This document shows positions 1 through 11,900 of a DNA stretch of 64,000 bases, piece by piece (the stretch's first letter is position 1; each line of letters begins with the position of its first letter). The notes below the pieces were generated by a model. It was not told the origin of the DNA. It made no database searches and saw only the letters and a list, made by a program, of their open reading frames with translations. Source of the DNA: Carya illinoinensis (taxonomy: Eukaryota; Streptophyta; Magnoliopsida; Fagales; Juglandaceae); NCBI RefSeq assembly GCF_018687715.1, contig NC_056760.1, positions 5,183,501-5,247,500 on the forward strand, read 5' to 3'. The translations under genes were made by a program, and so were the position numbers.

Positions 1-920
1 GTACGGAAGGAAGGAGAAGATACCCGGGATAAATAAGCACAGGAAGTTAACCCATTTTCTTAAGAACTCAAAGAAATTAAGCTATAAAGAATGGCAGAGA
101 GAATTAGGCGAGAAGAGGGGAAGCGCCGACGTCGGAAATGATCAGAAGGTGAACTTTCAGGGCAGTGAGAGATAGAGGCTAGCAAGTGGGGTAAAGGGAT
201 GGAAGTGAGGGGTTATATTTAAGGCATTTTAATGGCAGACAGAGAAATAAAAGCTAGGGGCTTTAGAGAAGTTTTTTTAATCGTTAGCCTTTTTGGATCC
301 GGAAAGGAAAATTGGAGAGAAAAATAAAGAAGAGAAATGGCCCAATGGGGGTATCTTCTTTTTCCTTTTTAAAAAGAAAATATAAAATTATGACCAGAGG
401 GGGGAATGAGTAACTCGGACTCGTAGGAAGACCGAACGCTTCGGGATAGAGTGAGAAAATAAAATAAAATAAAAAAGCAAAGCCCATGGCCAGAGCCCAG
501 AGGAGAGCTTCAAAAGATTCTCTCTCACTTTCTGCAATGTTTACAGGCCGTGTTCGTACGTATAAATTTTAGAAAATAATATTTACAGTTTTAAATTAAA
601 AAATAATATTAAATTATAATAGAACCATAAGTTACATTTTTTCTATAAAGTTTTATCATAGATTTGACACTAATCACTCTCTGAATCTCTTCTAACAGGC
701 AATATACAATACCGAAATTGCACAAATATTAAAAATATACTTTTAGTACTGATAAGCATCTTCTTTATTCATAATACCACAAAAATGTCATTTTTCAAAA
801 GATTTGTGATAATTTAAGTATCAATATCCACATTTATTGTTTCGAATATCTATCATTATATATGTAATTCTAGACTATTACAACTCTACAACATTTTTAT
901 ATCATTAATTTTTAGTGTAT
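1..920. other. No recognised gene at left edge
   Basis: The first ~540 bases are less AT-rich than what follows and purine-rich on the given strand. On the minus strand an AT-rich TATA-like stretch lies near 210-225, so a gene leaving the window to the left is conceivable, but I see no open frame there that I can assign. From 540 to 920 the sequence is AT-rich and non-coding. Confidence 0.3.
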
Positions 921-921
921 T

Positions 922-1066
922 TTTAGAAAATATATATTTACAATTATAAATTATATAATTACTGAGTAATCGTTTTTCAAAAAATAAATAAAATATGATA
1001 CTCATATTTTTTTTTAAACGATTATACGACGTTTATTCACTTCACAATTATACTTATAATTACTCT
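922..1066. mobile_element. MITE family 1, diverged copy
   Basis: This copy has the family pattern. The left arm contains TATTTACAATTATAAATTATATAATTACT and runs into AATCGTTTTTC. The right arm (AAACGATTATACGACGTTT to AATTACTC) is close to its reverse complement, around a short A/T-rich centre. At least nine related copies occur in the window. It is non-coding. Confidence 0.5.
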
Positions 1067-1109
1067 TTTTTATATGTTTAGCTTGTCAATAAGATATTTT
1101 TTTTTACAG

Positions 1110-1535
1110 AAAATCCAAAAAATTAAGCATAGATAAATCATATTTTGTAAGTAGTTTTGAATTGTGGTAAAGAGCGATGTGGATCGACCATGCATGCATA
1201 GTGCAGAGCCACGAAGAGAGAGAGAGGTTTCACGCATGGGAAAGAATGATTCCAATTGGAAGAGACAATGGCCTCAGTAATTGTGTCATCACAGGAAGAG
1301 GAGCATGAAAAGAACGAATCATCATCGACAAAGCACGAAACATTAACAGCAACACAACAGAAGAAAAGTAGAAGCATAAAGACCATCAAATGCTGGAATG
1401 ATTGCGGCATCCCAAAGGGAATCTGAAAAAACATCTGAATCCCGGCCCCCACGACTATCATGTGCAAACCCATTACCATATATGCATGTGTCACCTTCTC
1501 ATCTAATGATTCTATGTCTGCGACCTAGCCGCCTC
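1110..1535. other. Non-repetitive island, no assigned gene
   Basis: A moderate-GC stretch between two MITEs. The minus strand is open for 118 codons (1138-1494), but the frame begins at GTG, has low-complexity hydrophobic and Ser/Cys-rich composition, and resembles no family I know. It may be a non-coding remnant. It is followed by a short TA microsatellite at about 1540-1562. Confidence 0.25.
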
Positions 1536-1565
1536 CAACATATATATATATATATATATATATTA

Positions 1566-1742
1566 TAAAAAATAATAATTACAGTTATAAATATATAAAT
1601 ATCGTATATTTATTTTTTAAAAAATAATAAATATAAGATTTATATAAAAAAAATTAATTTTTTATTTATAAAATTTATTATTTTTTAAAATAATTATACG
1701 ACACTTACGCATTCTATAATTATATATAATATTATTCATAGA
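1566..1742. mobile_element. MITE family 1 copy
   Basis: About 175 bp with imperfect terminal inverted arms. The left arm reads AATAATAATTACAGTTATAA and the right arm ends in AATTATACGACACTTACGC followed by ATTCTATAATTATATATAATATTATTC. The AAAAATTAATTTTTT centre is shared with the copies at 3.4, 23.1 and 53.4 kb. Confidence 0.6.
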
Positions 1743-2233
1743 TTATATAAGTGATAGCTTATAAAAAGATTTTCTAACATATTTTTAACTTATTATATCA
1801 CAAGTTTATGTATTTAATTTTATAAAACCTTTTTACAGTTAAAATATTTCTCATTTATATATTGTATAAATATGATACATAGTTGTTTTTATAATTTTTA
1901 GGTAAAGTTCCTCTAATAAGATATATATATTTAAAATTCAAACCTAGCAAGATCAATAGGAATTATAATATTTTTAAAATTAATAAAAATAATTTTAAAA
2001 AAAGGGTTAAAAGTTATAAAATAATTGTTTAATAATTATAGAGAAAACAAGTTCATTTTGTTGCCATCTTAATTATCTTTTTATTTTATTTGTAAAGTAT
2101 TGCTGTCGTTTGTTAATTTTCGTGCCCTAACCACGTTGGAAAGAACGAAACAAACAAACTGCTTTTAAGAGTACGCTTCGAACTTGTCGCTGCTGAGTAA
2201 TGACAGAAACTCGGCCATGCCATTACCCTCTTA

Positions 2234-2563
2234 GAGCATTGATAATAGATTTTTTATCTTATTTTAAAAATTAATTTTAAATATAAAGAAAAATTTTTAC
2301 ATTAAATTATATATTTTTTATCAAATAATAATAAAATAATAAAAAGAGAGAAGAGAAAAAGAAAAAAAAAGAGAGAGTTGGAAGAAAGAAAAAAATAATA
2401 AAATAATATTTAAAAAAAAAAAATGACATCTTTAAAGATAAATAATTACTGGTCATAATTTTTTAAAATTATAAAGATAGATAAGTCAATGTAGGTGATT
2501 TTAAGGTAATTTTATTCAAATTTGAGAATAAAAATAAAGATGAATAAACTATTACTAGTGCTC
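2234..2563. mobile_element. Tourist/PIF-Harbinger-like MITE, TTA target duplication
   Basis: A 330-bp non-coding element. The left end GAGCATTGATAATAG and the right end CTATTACTAGTGCTC are near-perfect inverted repeats. TTA lies immediately outside both ends (2231-2233 and 2564-2566), the 3-bp TWA target duplication typical of PIF/Harbinger MITEs. The interior is A-rich with AG-rich runs. Similar ends mark the elements at 26.2 and 55.7 kb. Confidence 0.65.
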
Positions 2564-2566
2564 TTA

Positions 2567-3420
2567 GATAAAAAATTTTGATTGTAAAAGTTTCGATCTA
2601 CGTATTAATAAGCACATTTATTTGCTAAGAAAAAAAAAAACACATTTATTTAAGGGTAGTGATACCTTATTATTATCTATCTAGAACTTAAAAGCATTTT
2701 AAGGTTTTTATTTTTTATTTACTTTTTTAACGTATTTTTTTAACATCTTTAATCATTAAAAAAATTTTAAAAATATATAACTTTACAAATATCAACTTCC
2801 TTAATCATTTAAGTAAAATTAAAAAAAAAAATCAAATACAAAAAGAGTAATAGATGTGTAATAGTGAAATAGTAAACCTATCATTTTTCTTTATCTAATG
2901 TGGTTGATTAGAAAGTTAAATTTTAATAAAAATTATGTTAATTTGAATTTAAAATATGAAGACAATATTATTAATATACATATTGATACACAAATGTACA
3001 TAACAAGACTACTTTAAGATTTTTCATTTTTAAGATGACGTTAATTTTAAAAAAGAATTATTTTATTTTTGATTTTAAAAGACTTGTGGTATTGTTTCTT
3101 AGAAAATGATAAACACATGTCACATTTTATAATATTTTATATAACAATGTTTTAAAAAGAGGGATATTTTTGTAAACTATCTTATAAAATTAATATCACT
3201 TTATAAAAATAGAAAAACATTTGACATTACTTTCATATTATCCAAAGAAATAATGTAAACGATAATCAACTAGACCTCATCATCTTTGAATAATTATTAG
3301 ATAATGCAGTATTAAAAAAATTAAAAAATTACCTAATATATTTTACTTTATCTACCAAATATTTGATTTCTATAATATGTTAAGAATCTATATATTAAAA
3401 AATAATAAATAGTAATCAAA
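2567..3420. other. AT-rich intergenic, no gene seen
   Basis: AT-rich sequence with runs of A and T. I see no open frame of coding character on either strand. Confidence 0.5.
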
Positions 3421-3423
3421 TCA

Positions 3424-3600
3424 ATAAATGATACTTGTAGTCATAAGTGTGTAAGCGTCGCATGATCATTTTGAAAAAAGTAAATAAATATATAATCTAT
3501 ATAAAATTAAAATTAATTTTTTAATAATAAATCTCATTATTTTTTAAAACGACTGTACAATACTTATATATTTTACATGCTTGAATAATGGAGTGAATAT
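3424..3600. mobile_element. MITE family 1 copy
   Basis: The left arm AATGATACTTGTAGTCATAA leads into GTGTGTAAGCGTCGCATGATCATTTTG. The right arm contains AAAACGACTGTACAATACTTATATATTTTAC, its approximate reverse complement. The centre has the shared AAAATTAATTTTTTAATAATAAATCT motif. Non-coding, about 175 bp. Confidence 0.6.
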
Positions 3601-3683
3601 ATAATAAGCTCGTGATATTTTATTAAATCTTGGGCAGTACTATTGGCTTAATTCCTCATAACTACGAGTTGGCTTTTTTTGTC

Positions 3684-3854
3684 GAGTTTTACTACATACA
3701 AGTAATGTCGCGTACTAATTTACGTATCATTACTGATTTTTTCATACTTAAAATTTAAATTAGTATTGTTTTCAATAAAATCTATTTTTTGACTAATCAC
3801 AATAAATTAATACAAATATATAGTACACAAATATACTTATAACTAGACTTTTTC
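3684..3854 (+). mobile_element. MITE family 2 (Mutator-like), 9-bp target duplication
   Basis: A 171-bp element beginning GAGTTTTACTACATACAAG and ending TAACTAGACTTTTTC. The 9-mer TTTTTTGTC directly flanks it on both sides (3675-3683 and 3855-3863), a perfect target duplication of Mutator-like length. Subterminal inverted similarity is modest. Copies lie at 7539-7706 (same orientation) and about 19797-19965 (inverted). Confidence 0.75.
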
Positions 3855-3863
3855 TTTTTTGTC

Positions 3864-5203
3864 TCCGCGCTTTGGTGAGAAGGACTTAAAAGTTAGATTT
3901 TCTGTTCTAGATGTTTACAAGAGGAATTAATTCCTTTGACGATCGGTACGCATATAATTAAGAACTAATTCTCCACATCTCAACTATATTTCCAACGTTA
4001 TGAGAATCAAGTTCTATCTGCAACATCTCAATTAGTGGGACTTTCTTTTTGATCATGTTTCTGTTAATGCCCGAGGAAACTAGTTTATAAATATATAAGT
4101 TATTCTATTCTCAAGTTAGTAAACAGTATACTATCTGTATCACTTAAATAGTAAGATTTAAATTTTAAAATTTATCTTTTAAATTAAATTATGTCATATA
4201 TTTATTTTACTATATGTACTTTACACAACTATTTGAGAATAAGTGGCACAGCCACACTGTACCAAGGGCCAAAACTTTTTGATATGATGTTTTATTACCC
4301 CCATAGATTTTATGCATAATTCTATAAATATAGAAATTGGCTCATCAAATATATATATATATATATATATATAATCTCTATATGCTATCTAATTTTTGTT
4401 TTTAAAATTACAATATACCTAAAAATGTCTCTTTCTAATTTTTTAGAAGATTGCTACAGACACAAAAATATTACACAAAATAAATATACAAACTAATATA
4501 ATTTCATAAAATCTGTTAGATCTACTTTATAATAATAGTAGTTTTAAAATCTAACGTATCACATCAAATCATATCAGTTTGTGGGTTTACTTTTGTGTAA
4601 ACTATATGTAGCCAAAGTATTTTCCTTTTTTTTTTTTTATAGTCTCAAATTTTTGTTTAATTTCTATATATTAACTATTTTCAAGGATGTGGCTTTTCTA
4701 GAATTAAAATTAAATTTATGAGAAATAATAAAAAAATTATTTTTTAACAGTGAACTCTATTTTTTTTTAAAATGAGTGAATTAAACTTACATACTCTGTA
4801 TTTAATATTATTTTTTACATAAATATATCATATAATAGAAAAGTTATCCCCGCAACATAATTACTGGTTCGGCGGTCAGTAGTGTTGAGAATATAATTTT
4901 TCTAAATATGTGTACTCAGAAAAAGGTGACAGTTTAGAAAACAAAATAAAAACAAAAATATTAGCTAGCCAGCATCAACTAAAACATAATTAATTAAGTT
5001 GGTTAGACTTTTATATACATGAGCGAACCTATGCAAACAAATCAAAGTGCAGCAAACAACTAACATTTGTCGCCACTAACATCCATCATTGTTTTTCATC
5101 AGTCCCTCACTACATGACTATATTTATTCACTCTTTTGAACAACTCATTCGTCCTTTTTTTTTTCTCCCTTACTTAAATCTATACGATCTTTCTACATAT
5201 CCA
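3864..5203. other. AT-rich intergenic with TA microsatellite
   Basis: There is no recognisable gene. A (TA) dinucleotide run lies at about 4349-4373. Confidence 0.5.
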
Positions 5204-5259
5204 GTCTCTCTCTCTCTCTCTCTCTCTCTCCTTTTTTTTTTTTTTTTTTTTTTTTTTTT
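5204..5259. repeat. (CT)n tract followed by 28-T run
   Basis: A CT dinucleotide array (about 5204-5231) runs directly into an uninterrupted T homopolymer at 5232-5259. Compound microsatellites like this are prone to length error and to real length polymorphism. Confidence 0.9.
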
Positions 5260-6793
5260 GTGGGGAAGTTCATGCTAGCGACTTAATTTAGTCAAACTCG
5301 ACCTGTAACGTACACTTTTAATTAAAAACAAAATCTGGCTACTTTTGGGTTGAAAATCATGGTCATGTACTACAATATTCATTGCATGTGTTGGATTATA
5401 TATGTATCTGGTTGGAATGGAAGTGGGTTCTTTTTTGCCGCAACTTTTATTTGACCGATACACGCAGGCAATTTATTTCTCATTTCAGGTCTTTTTCAGA
5501 GCTTAAATTTGGCAATGAAGGACGCAATTCCGAACGTATTGATAAGTGGGTAGCTAGATTTTGAGTATCAGTATTTGCTAGAACTGCACTCACGTACAGT
5601 ATCTTGGCTACCCCATCTTTCTGAAGTGATCACTTTTTGCCTCAGCGTCCAATGGGATGCTCTAATTCTAGTCAGAGATGCAATATTAGGGGACAAAACT
5701 TAAAAATTTTATAATTTCTTTGTTTCTTCCCTCTTCCATCTTTTTCTGTCATCAACAAAAACCCTTGGCCTCCTCTTATAAATGCTTTTATTTTGGTTAG
5801 TTGACACTCATCACGCGTACGTACTCGATCATGATCATGTGAAAATAAACAACTGCAAACATGAAAACCTTTTTTCTTTTTTGGTCTCTCCGTCTCTGTC
5901 CCTGTCTCTCTCTCTCTATTGATGTTATCATGGTGAGTGTGCACTTCTTTTTCTTTTCGATCACGAGAGGGCACGAAAACTGTTTTCCAACAGAGCGAAT
6001 GCGTTCTTCTTATCATCACAAAGTGCTTAAATATTTTCTGAACGCAACAGCTTGTTGGTGAGACATTTGCATGCTCCGGCAAAAAGCTGTAGAGAATATA
6101 GCACGTCCTTAAATATTAAATATTATATATTATTCCCTATACACCTTGCCGAGGCTGTTTGCCACTAGGGCTTAGTACAAGCTTCTGGGCTAATATATTT
6201 TTAACCGCAAATGTGTCACAAAAGCTAGCTTCAACAGATCCATGATCTCTTTCTGGCCCAATTTTCTCCCCCCTCGTGAAATTCTTATTCTATAATTATT
6301 TTCCGATGGAAAGGAGGACAGAAAAAGCGAATATATAGAAAAGAAAAAAAGAGCGATAAAATGATGAAAAAGGAACAGATCTCAGACTGATAAAGGTAGA
6401 TAGATTGCAGTAGTGGCAAATACGGAGAAGAGGATGCAGCTGTAGACGACGTTAATGTTGAAGTGGACTTCAAGCAATCTAAAGAGTCGGATCGGAAGGG
6501 TGACGTCTGGGAATATTATTCTGGCAGAGGACAGAATACAGATGAATTGAGAGGGGCCGGGCCGGCGGGGTGGGGGCGCAGCTGGCTGCATGCTAGCTAG
6601 CTGCAGGTAGCCTTGCCTTTGACATATTATGGTTATTATTGCAGCACTGCAAAACTATTGTGACGGGCAAAAATTCAGTTTTGTCAGAACTTTTGCCCGT
6701 TGGATTTTGGAGACTCAAACCCTGTCCAATTATTTAAATTTCTCGTTACCGAACAGATATTTACACGGAGAAATGCGCGAGAGAATTTGATGC

Positions 6794-6824
<31 letters not shown>

Positions 6825-6980
6825 TTTTCTTTTATCTGTGGTTGAATATATAACATGTTCTTATTTTATAAATAAATGAAATTAAGAAAAGAATGAAAAT
6901 ACAAAAAATTAACGACATTAACAAATTTACACAATAAACTAAATATAACATAGAATAAATCATATTACTATGGGTGAAAA
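5260..6980. other. Moderate-GC intergenic stretch, no assigned gene
   Basis: Base composition is less AT-rich than the surroundings. Open frames on both strands are up to about 136 codons (minus strand 5672-6082), but they are low-complexity and I recognise none. It could include an untranslated or long non-coding transcript. A (TA) run lies near 6794-6825. Confidence 0.35.
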
Positions 6981-7790
6981 CTGAACTAGTTGGTTTTTTA
7001 TTTGTATAAAATCGGCCTAACCAACCGGTTGGGGGAGGGGGGGGGGGGGGGGGGGAGAAATCGTCAGGACCTGTTCCAATTGGTCTCAAATTGGTTCGGT
7101 AGATTCCAGTCAATTTTGGGTGGCGCGATGAGAGTGCGAGAGTGGAAGGACGTGAGAGGGAGACGCAATGAGAAAGAGGAATTGAATGGCTCGACCGAAT
7201 GGAGACTGGTGGAGTAAGATCGACGTGTGATTGCAACGTAAGATAGATGGACCGGTAGAGGGAGCTGCGTGAGAGACGGCATGAAATGAGATTTTGAGAG
7301 GAAATGAAATTAAGAAAAGCCAAAGAAAATATTGAGTTAAACTCAAATCTAAAACGACACCATATTAAACCAAATAGCGTTGTTTCATATTAATATTTTT
7401 TTTCCTAAACCATAGCTATAAACAATGATGTTTAACTCTCTTAACTTAAACGGTGCCATTTTATATAAGAGTAAAAGAAAAAATATATATTATTTTAGTC
7501 AGTTCGCTTAGAGTCGAATAAGTCGATGTCAGTTTCTAGAGTTTTGCTACATACAAGTAGAGTCGTGAACTAATCTGTATATCAATATTGATTTCTTCAT
7601 ACTTAAATTTTAAATTAATACTGTTTTCAATAAAATCTATTTTTTATCCAATCACAATAGATTAATACACATATTAATGTAATTGTACTTACAATTAAAT
7701 TTTTTCCAATTTCTAACAATATTTTATTGTCGGCCAACTGATTTTTCATTAGTTTTGGCAGGTTCTGATTGGTAACGGCCTGTTCCCTAC
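6981..7790. other. Unclassified repeat-like region with 19-G run
   Basis: A GC-richer segment starts with a G-rich tract including 19 consecutive Gs (7037-7055). It continues through AG-rich sequence and ends in T-rich sequence containing a family 2 MITE. The pieces either side of that MITE look like one older insertion. Frames here (for example 6990-7217 and 6832-7323) are interrupted and low-complexity. I could not define its ends. Confidence 0.3.
7539..7706 (+). mobile_element. MITE family 2 copy (Mutator-like)
   Basis: A 168-bp element starting GAGTTTTGCTACATACAAG and ending AATTAAATTTTTTC, collinear with the copy at 3684. The flanking 9-mers CAGTTTCTA (7530-7538) and CAATTTCTA (7707-7715) match at 8 of 9 positions and are read as an aged target duplication. 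Confidence 0.7.
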
Positions 7791-8084
7791 TATACATATA
7801 CTAAAATATTATATTATAAGTACGGTAATACTCTAATATCGTATAACCATAAATAACAACACACTTTAGTATGTAAGGCTTGTCTCATGCCCTTCTCTCC
7901 AAAAGGGTTATTTACATTGAATGCAGTGATCGTTGTTTGAGTTTTACATTTTGGCTTCCCTCATAATAAAGAAAAAAATAATTTATATAAGTCTTGTACT
8001 TTCAAAAAAAAAAATTCATATAAAGAAATAATTTTTTTAAAAGGTGGACCACTTCATTCATGAATCATGACGATTGAGAGGACA

Positions 8085-8220
8085 GAAATGGGCCGATTGC
8101 ATGTCTGAGGTTTGGTTGCCTCAGGCCCTCAACCCAGCTTGAAGAATTAATGGCCCTTGGGGAATCGGTGAGTTAGGTTTGGGGCCGCATTTATCTTCGG
8201 CCCTTTTTGTGGCATTTACA
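8085..8220 (+). promoter_or_regulatory. Putative promoter region with TGGGCC (site II-like) motifs
   Basis: Several GGGCC/GGCCC motifs cluster upstream of the HMG-CoA lyase gene, including TGGGCC at 8089-8094 and GGCCC near 8125, 8153 and 8199. TGGGCY site II elements are known in promoters of plant genes for mitochondrial proteins, which fits the product. No clear TATA box is visible. The assignment is by motif and position only. Confidence 0.35.
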
Positions 8221-8990
8221 AACATTGAGAAATAATAAGCCGATGGGAACTTGCTCACGTTGTGGGATTTGGATAGACATAGAATTCACGTTCTAGAAGT
8301 AGTTAGTACTTTTCGTAGGAGACCCGCAGTGAATCAGTGATCCTGCCGCGCGGTTTTTTCAATTGAGAAGGCGAGCTCAAATCTTCGTTGTTGTCGGTAT
8401 GGTCTTCTATTTTAAAATCTAATTTGGTTCTGGATATTTGAGTGTTCGTCACAAATTCAATTGTTGTTTGATGAAATGCCTCTTGCGATTCTTGTATCTG
8501 TCTCTTTTCTATCCTCATGCTTATCTGAGCGTTACCGGGTTTTCCTCAGAATATCTGTAGTTCGTGGTAAGTCTTGTAGGAGGACCTAATCCTTCTCTTC
8601 TCTTTTACCTGTTTATTCCAAAGAACCAAATTCTGATACCTTTTGGAATGTTAACTTTAATGTTGGATACTGGAGGTACATGAAGATTTCTATGAAATAA
8701 TCCTAATAGTGCCATTTATGCTTCCTATGTAGGTTTCAATTTTGCCTAAACATCTACGGATGTTTGTTTGCTTTTACTATTGTTTTTTAAATATATTATG
8801 TTGAAATATAAAAGATAATTATTGAGACATTTCAATGTCTATTTTTTATTTATTTATTTATCAGTAAAGATATTTCAATGACTATTCATAAGCATCTGTG
8901 CTCATTGATCGTGTTGTAGTCAGAGAACTTTTATTATAAACGACTTGAAATTGCTTGCTTAAGATACAAGTTATTTAGGCAGTTGATGCG

Positions 8991-11900
8991 ATGCTAGCAG
9001 TGAGGAGTTTGGATAAGTTTTCGCAGAGGAGCACGTTCTTTTTCCATAAACTCGTTCCGGTAATGGCAAATTTGGAGGAACCACAAGGTGTTACCAAACC
9101 CTCAAGCATTGGAGCTGATGCACTCGAGAGGTATTCCTCTAGTGATTGCATATCCACAGCTAGAACAAGGTTATATGAACTAGTTTTTTTTTTAGGCGCG
9201 AGGACACAGGAGAAGCATCCTTATGGAGAAAACAAAAAAGGTTCACATCTCAAGGAGATACCGTAAATGGGGCACTTGCAAGCCGGAGTTGGAATTATCA
9301 GTCACTTGGTAATGCTCGCAATGCTTGGTGTTTGGTAAATCGTCATTATAGCTCCCATTGCAATGATAGGTGCACAGGGGAGCTTTCTAATAAGGTGCAT
9401 CAAATTTTATATTAACTGTTTCTGTTACCTCTACTTATGGTAGCTGAAAATTTTATCAGGGGAAAGATGTGAGTTCAAAAGTTCTCTACTTGTAGAGTTA
9501 TTTTCTTCTAGTTCCTCCAAGACGAATAAGATACTTGGGCAAGTTTATCTCAAATGTATACTTGTTCTTGCCATAAACTCTGGTGTGATTTGATGTTTTC
9601 CAAGAATCAAGTCATTTACAATTTTCGTTGTGGTTATTTTTTTCTTCTTATAGAGGATTGGAGGTTTTATTCTCTAATACTATTTATGATACTGCAGTTT
9701 CTTAGAAGTATTCCAGAATATATAAAGATAGTGGAGGTTGGTCCTAGGGATGGACTGCAAAATGAAAAGCAAATCGTGCCTACTTCTGTAAAGGTCGAGT
9801 TGATAAAAATGCTAGTTTCCTCAGGGTTGCCCATTATTGAGGCTACGAGTTTTGTTTCACCGAAATGGGTACCACAGGTAAACATGATTTCACTTTCTTA
9901 TAAGAGATAATCTGCCTTGTAGTGAACTTCTTTGTGCTAGGTGTATATTACTCGTTAGTCTATCTCTTAACTTTTATAAATATTGATTGGCTTCTTTATT
10001 CTGGTACAATCTATTAAGAGTTGCTTTTCCTTTTCCCCTTGGTATTCCTTTTGAATTTGAATTTTCTCCTTTAGAAGAAAAGAAAAGAGCTTCCGTCTTT
10101 CCGCACTTGTTGATATGTTGGAATCTTCTGCATTTGGATCTGCTTGAGGTTTATTTAAAATCTAAAGTGCAATCATTGGATGTGTATGCCTCTAGAAGTA
10201 TATTTAGATAAAGTGGCATTGAAGGTGTCGAAATTGTTCTCTAGGGTAATGCCATAATTGCCATAATTGATGGCTGAGTCATCACATTTCTTGACTGGCT
10301 AGGAGACTTCTAGTGAGGGAGGGAGGAGGCTGTGCAGGTAACTCTGATTGAATTATGTAATCCAAATGGACCTTCTGGCTTCTGCCCAGTCCTTCGATGC
10401 GGATATTTATTCAAAATTGGGGTATATTATGATATGCTAATTTTGAAAGGGGTTATACTTATCCTCCAGTAGAAACTAAAATGCTGCCCTTTTGTAATAT
10501 TTTATGTTTGGCTTAGCTAGCAGATGCCAAGGATGTAATGGAAGCAATTCAGAATGTTGAAGGGGCTAGATTTCCTGTCTTAACTCCTAATGTTAAAGTA
10601 AGCACTCTTTAGAACAGAACCATGCAGTTATACATATAAGAAGTTTATGTGGAGGGAATTGTTCATTGTATTGCTTCTTTCTAGGGTTTTGAAGCAGCTG
10701 TTGCAGCAGGAGCCAAGGAAGTGGCCATCTTTGCTGCAGCATCTGAATCTTTTTCAAAATCCAATATCAACTGTAGCATTGAAGAGAGTCTTACTCGTTA
10801 CCGCGATGTTGCCCTCGCTGCTGGCAAGCTCTCATTTCCTGTTCGTGGGTAAATTTTCCGACCCTCTCTCTGACTTGTTTCTCATATATTGTATTTTTCT
10901 GGACCATAGGCCCACTAGATTTCCTAGATTTTCCTGTCTTCGAGGTGGATAGTCTCAAAACCCACCAAGGTTTGATACTCCACTTTTTTCAGTTATTTGA
11001 GTTATTTCCAGGGTTGACTTAAGACGTGAGCATGTCAAACTTTCTGTGGTTCTCTTTACCAATTTCAAACAAACTTTCTGTTAGCTAAGTCCTTTGTTTT
11101 CTTTAAAGTTTCTTACTTCGGCAATTTAATGGTAGAAATGTTTGATGCCTTGATTTCCTCTCAATGCCTTTGTTTTTCTAAATAAAGATATTCAAGTAAT
11201 ATCAAAACAAATCTTTGATTAATAATGTGACAAATGGCATACCTTCTTATGTTTTTAGATATATATCATGTGTTGTGGGGTGTCCAATGGAAGGAATGGT
11301 AGCTCCATCTAAAGTAGCATATGTGGCTAGAGAACTTTATGATATGGGTTGCTCTGAAATATCACTTGGCGATACAATCGGTGTTGGTACCCCAGGTAAT
11401 CTCTAAAACTGCCTTCCATTTTATAGTTTTTTTGTGTTTGTGTTCATATTCCATATTAGATTTGGGTGTTACGACTTGTATGCACAATGCACTTGTTTTG
11501 TTTTATTAAAGGTTCATACATGAGAGTTGGGTGCAAATCAATAAATCTGACCTCAATGTCTTGGTGGATGAATGGAGCTGAAGATCCAAGGAAGAAGACG
11601 TAGGGTGGAGGTTTGGAGTGCGAGGGGAGAAATTGGCTGAAGCAGCTCTGAAAATTATTAGGTTGGAGGGAAAGGAGGGAAGGTGGGAGGAGAGGTAAGA
11701 ATATTAGGGAAAACAGCTAGAGAACCTGATCAGGAAAATCTAGCTATTTTAACACCTACCTTGCTTGAAAGGATTTAGTAGAGACCAAAGACCATTGAAA
11801 TTTGAGTGGTTTATCAAGGAATTGGAGAACATTGAAATTTAATATACGAGGGAAGGAGGCGGAGCAAAGAATGGAAACATTAAAATGTTGAGAATGTGAG

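Noticed and set aside
1380..1460. Possible microRNA precursor in a non-repetitive island
   Set aside because: I found no convincing stem pairing nor a match to a conserved plant microRNA that I could recall.
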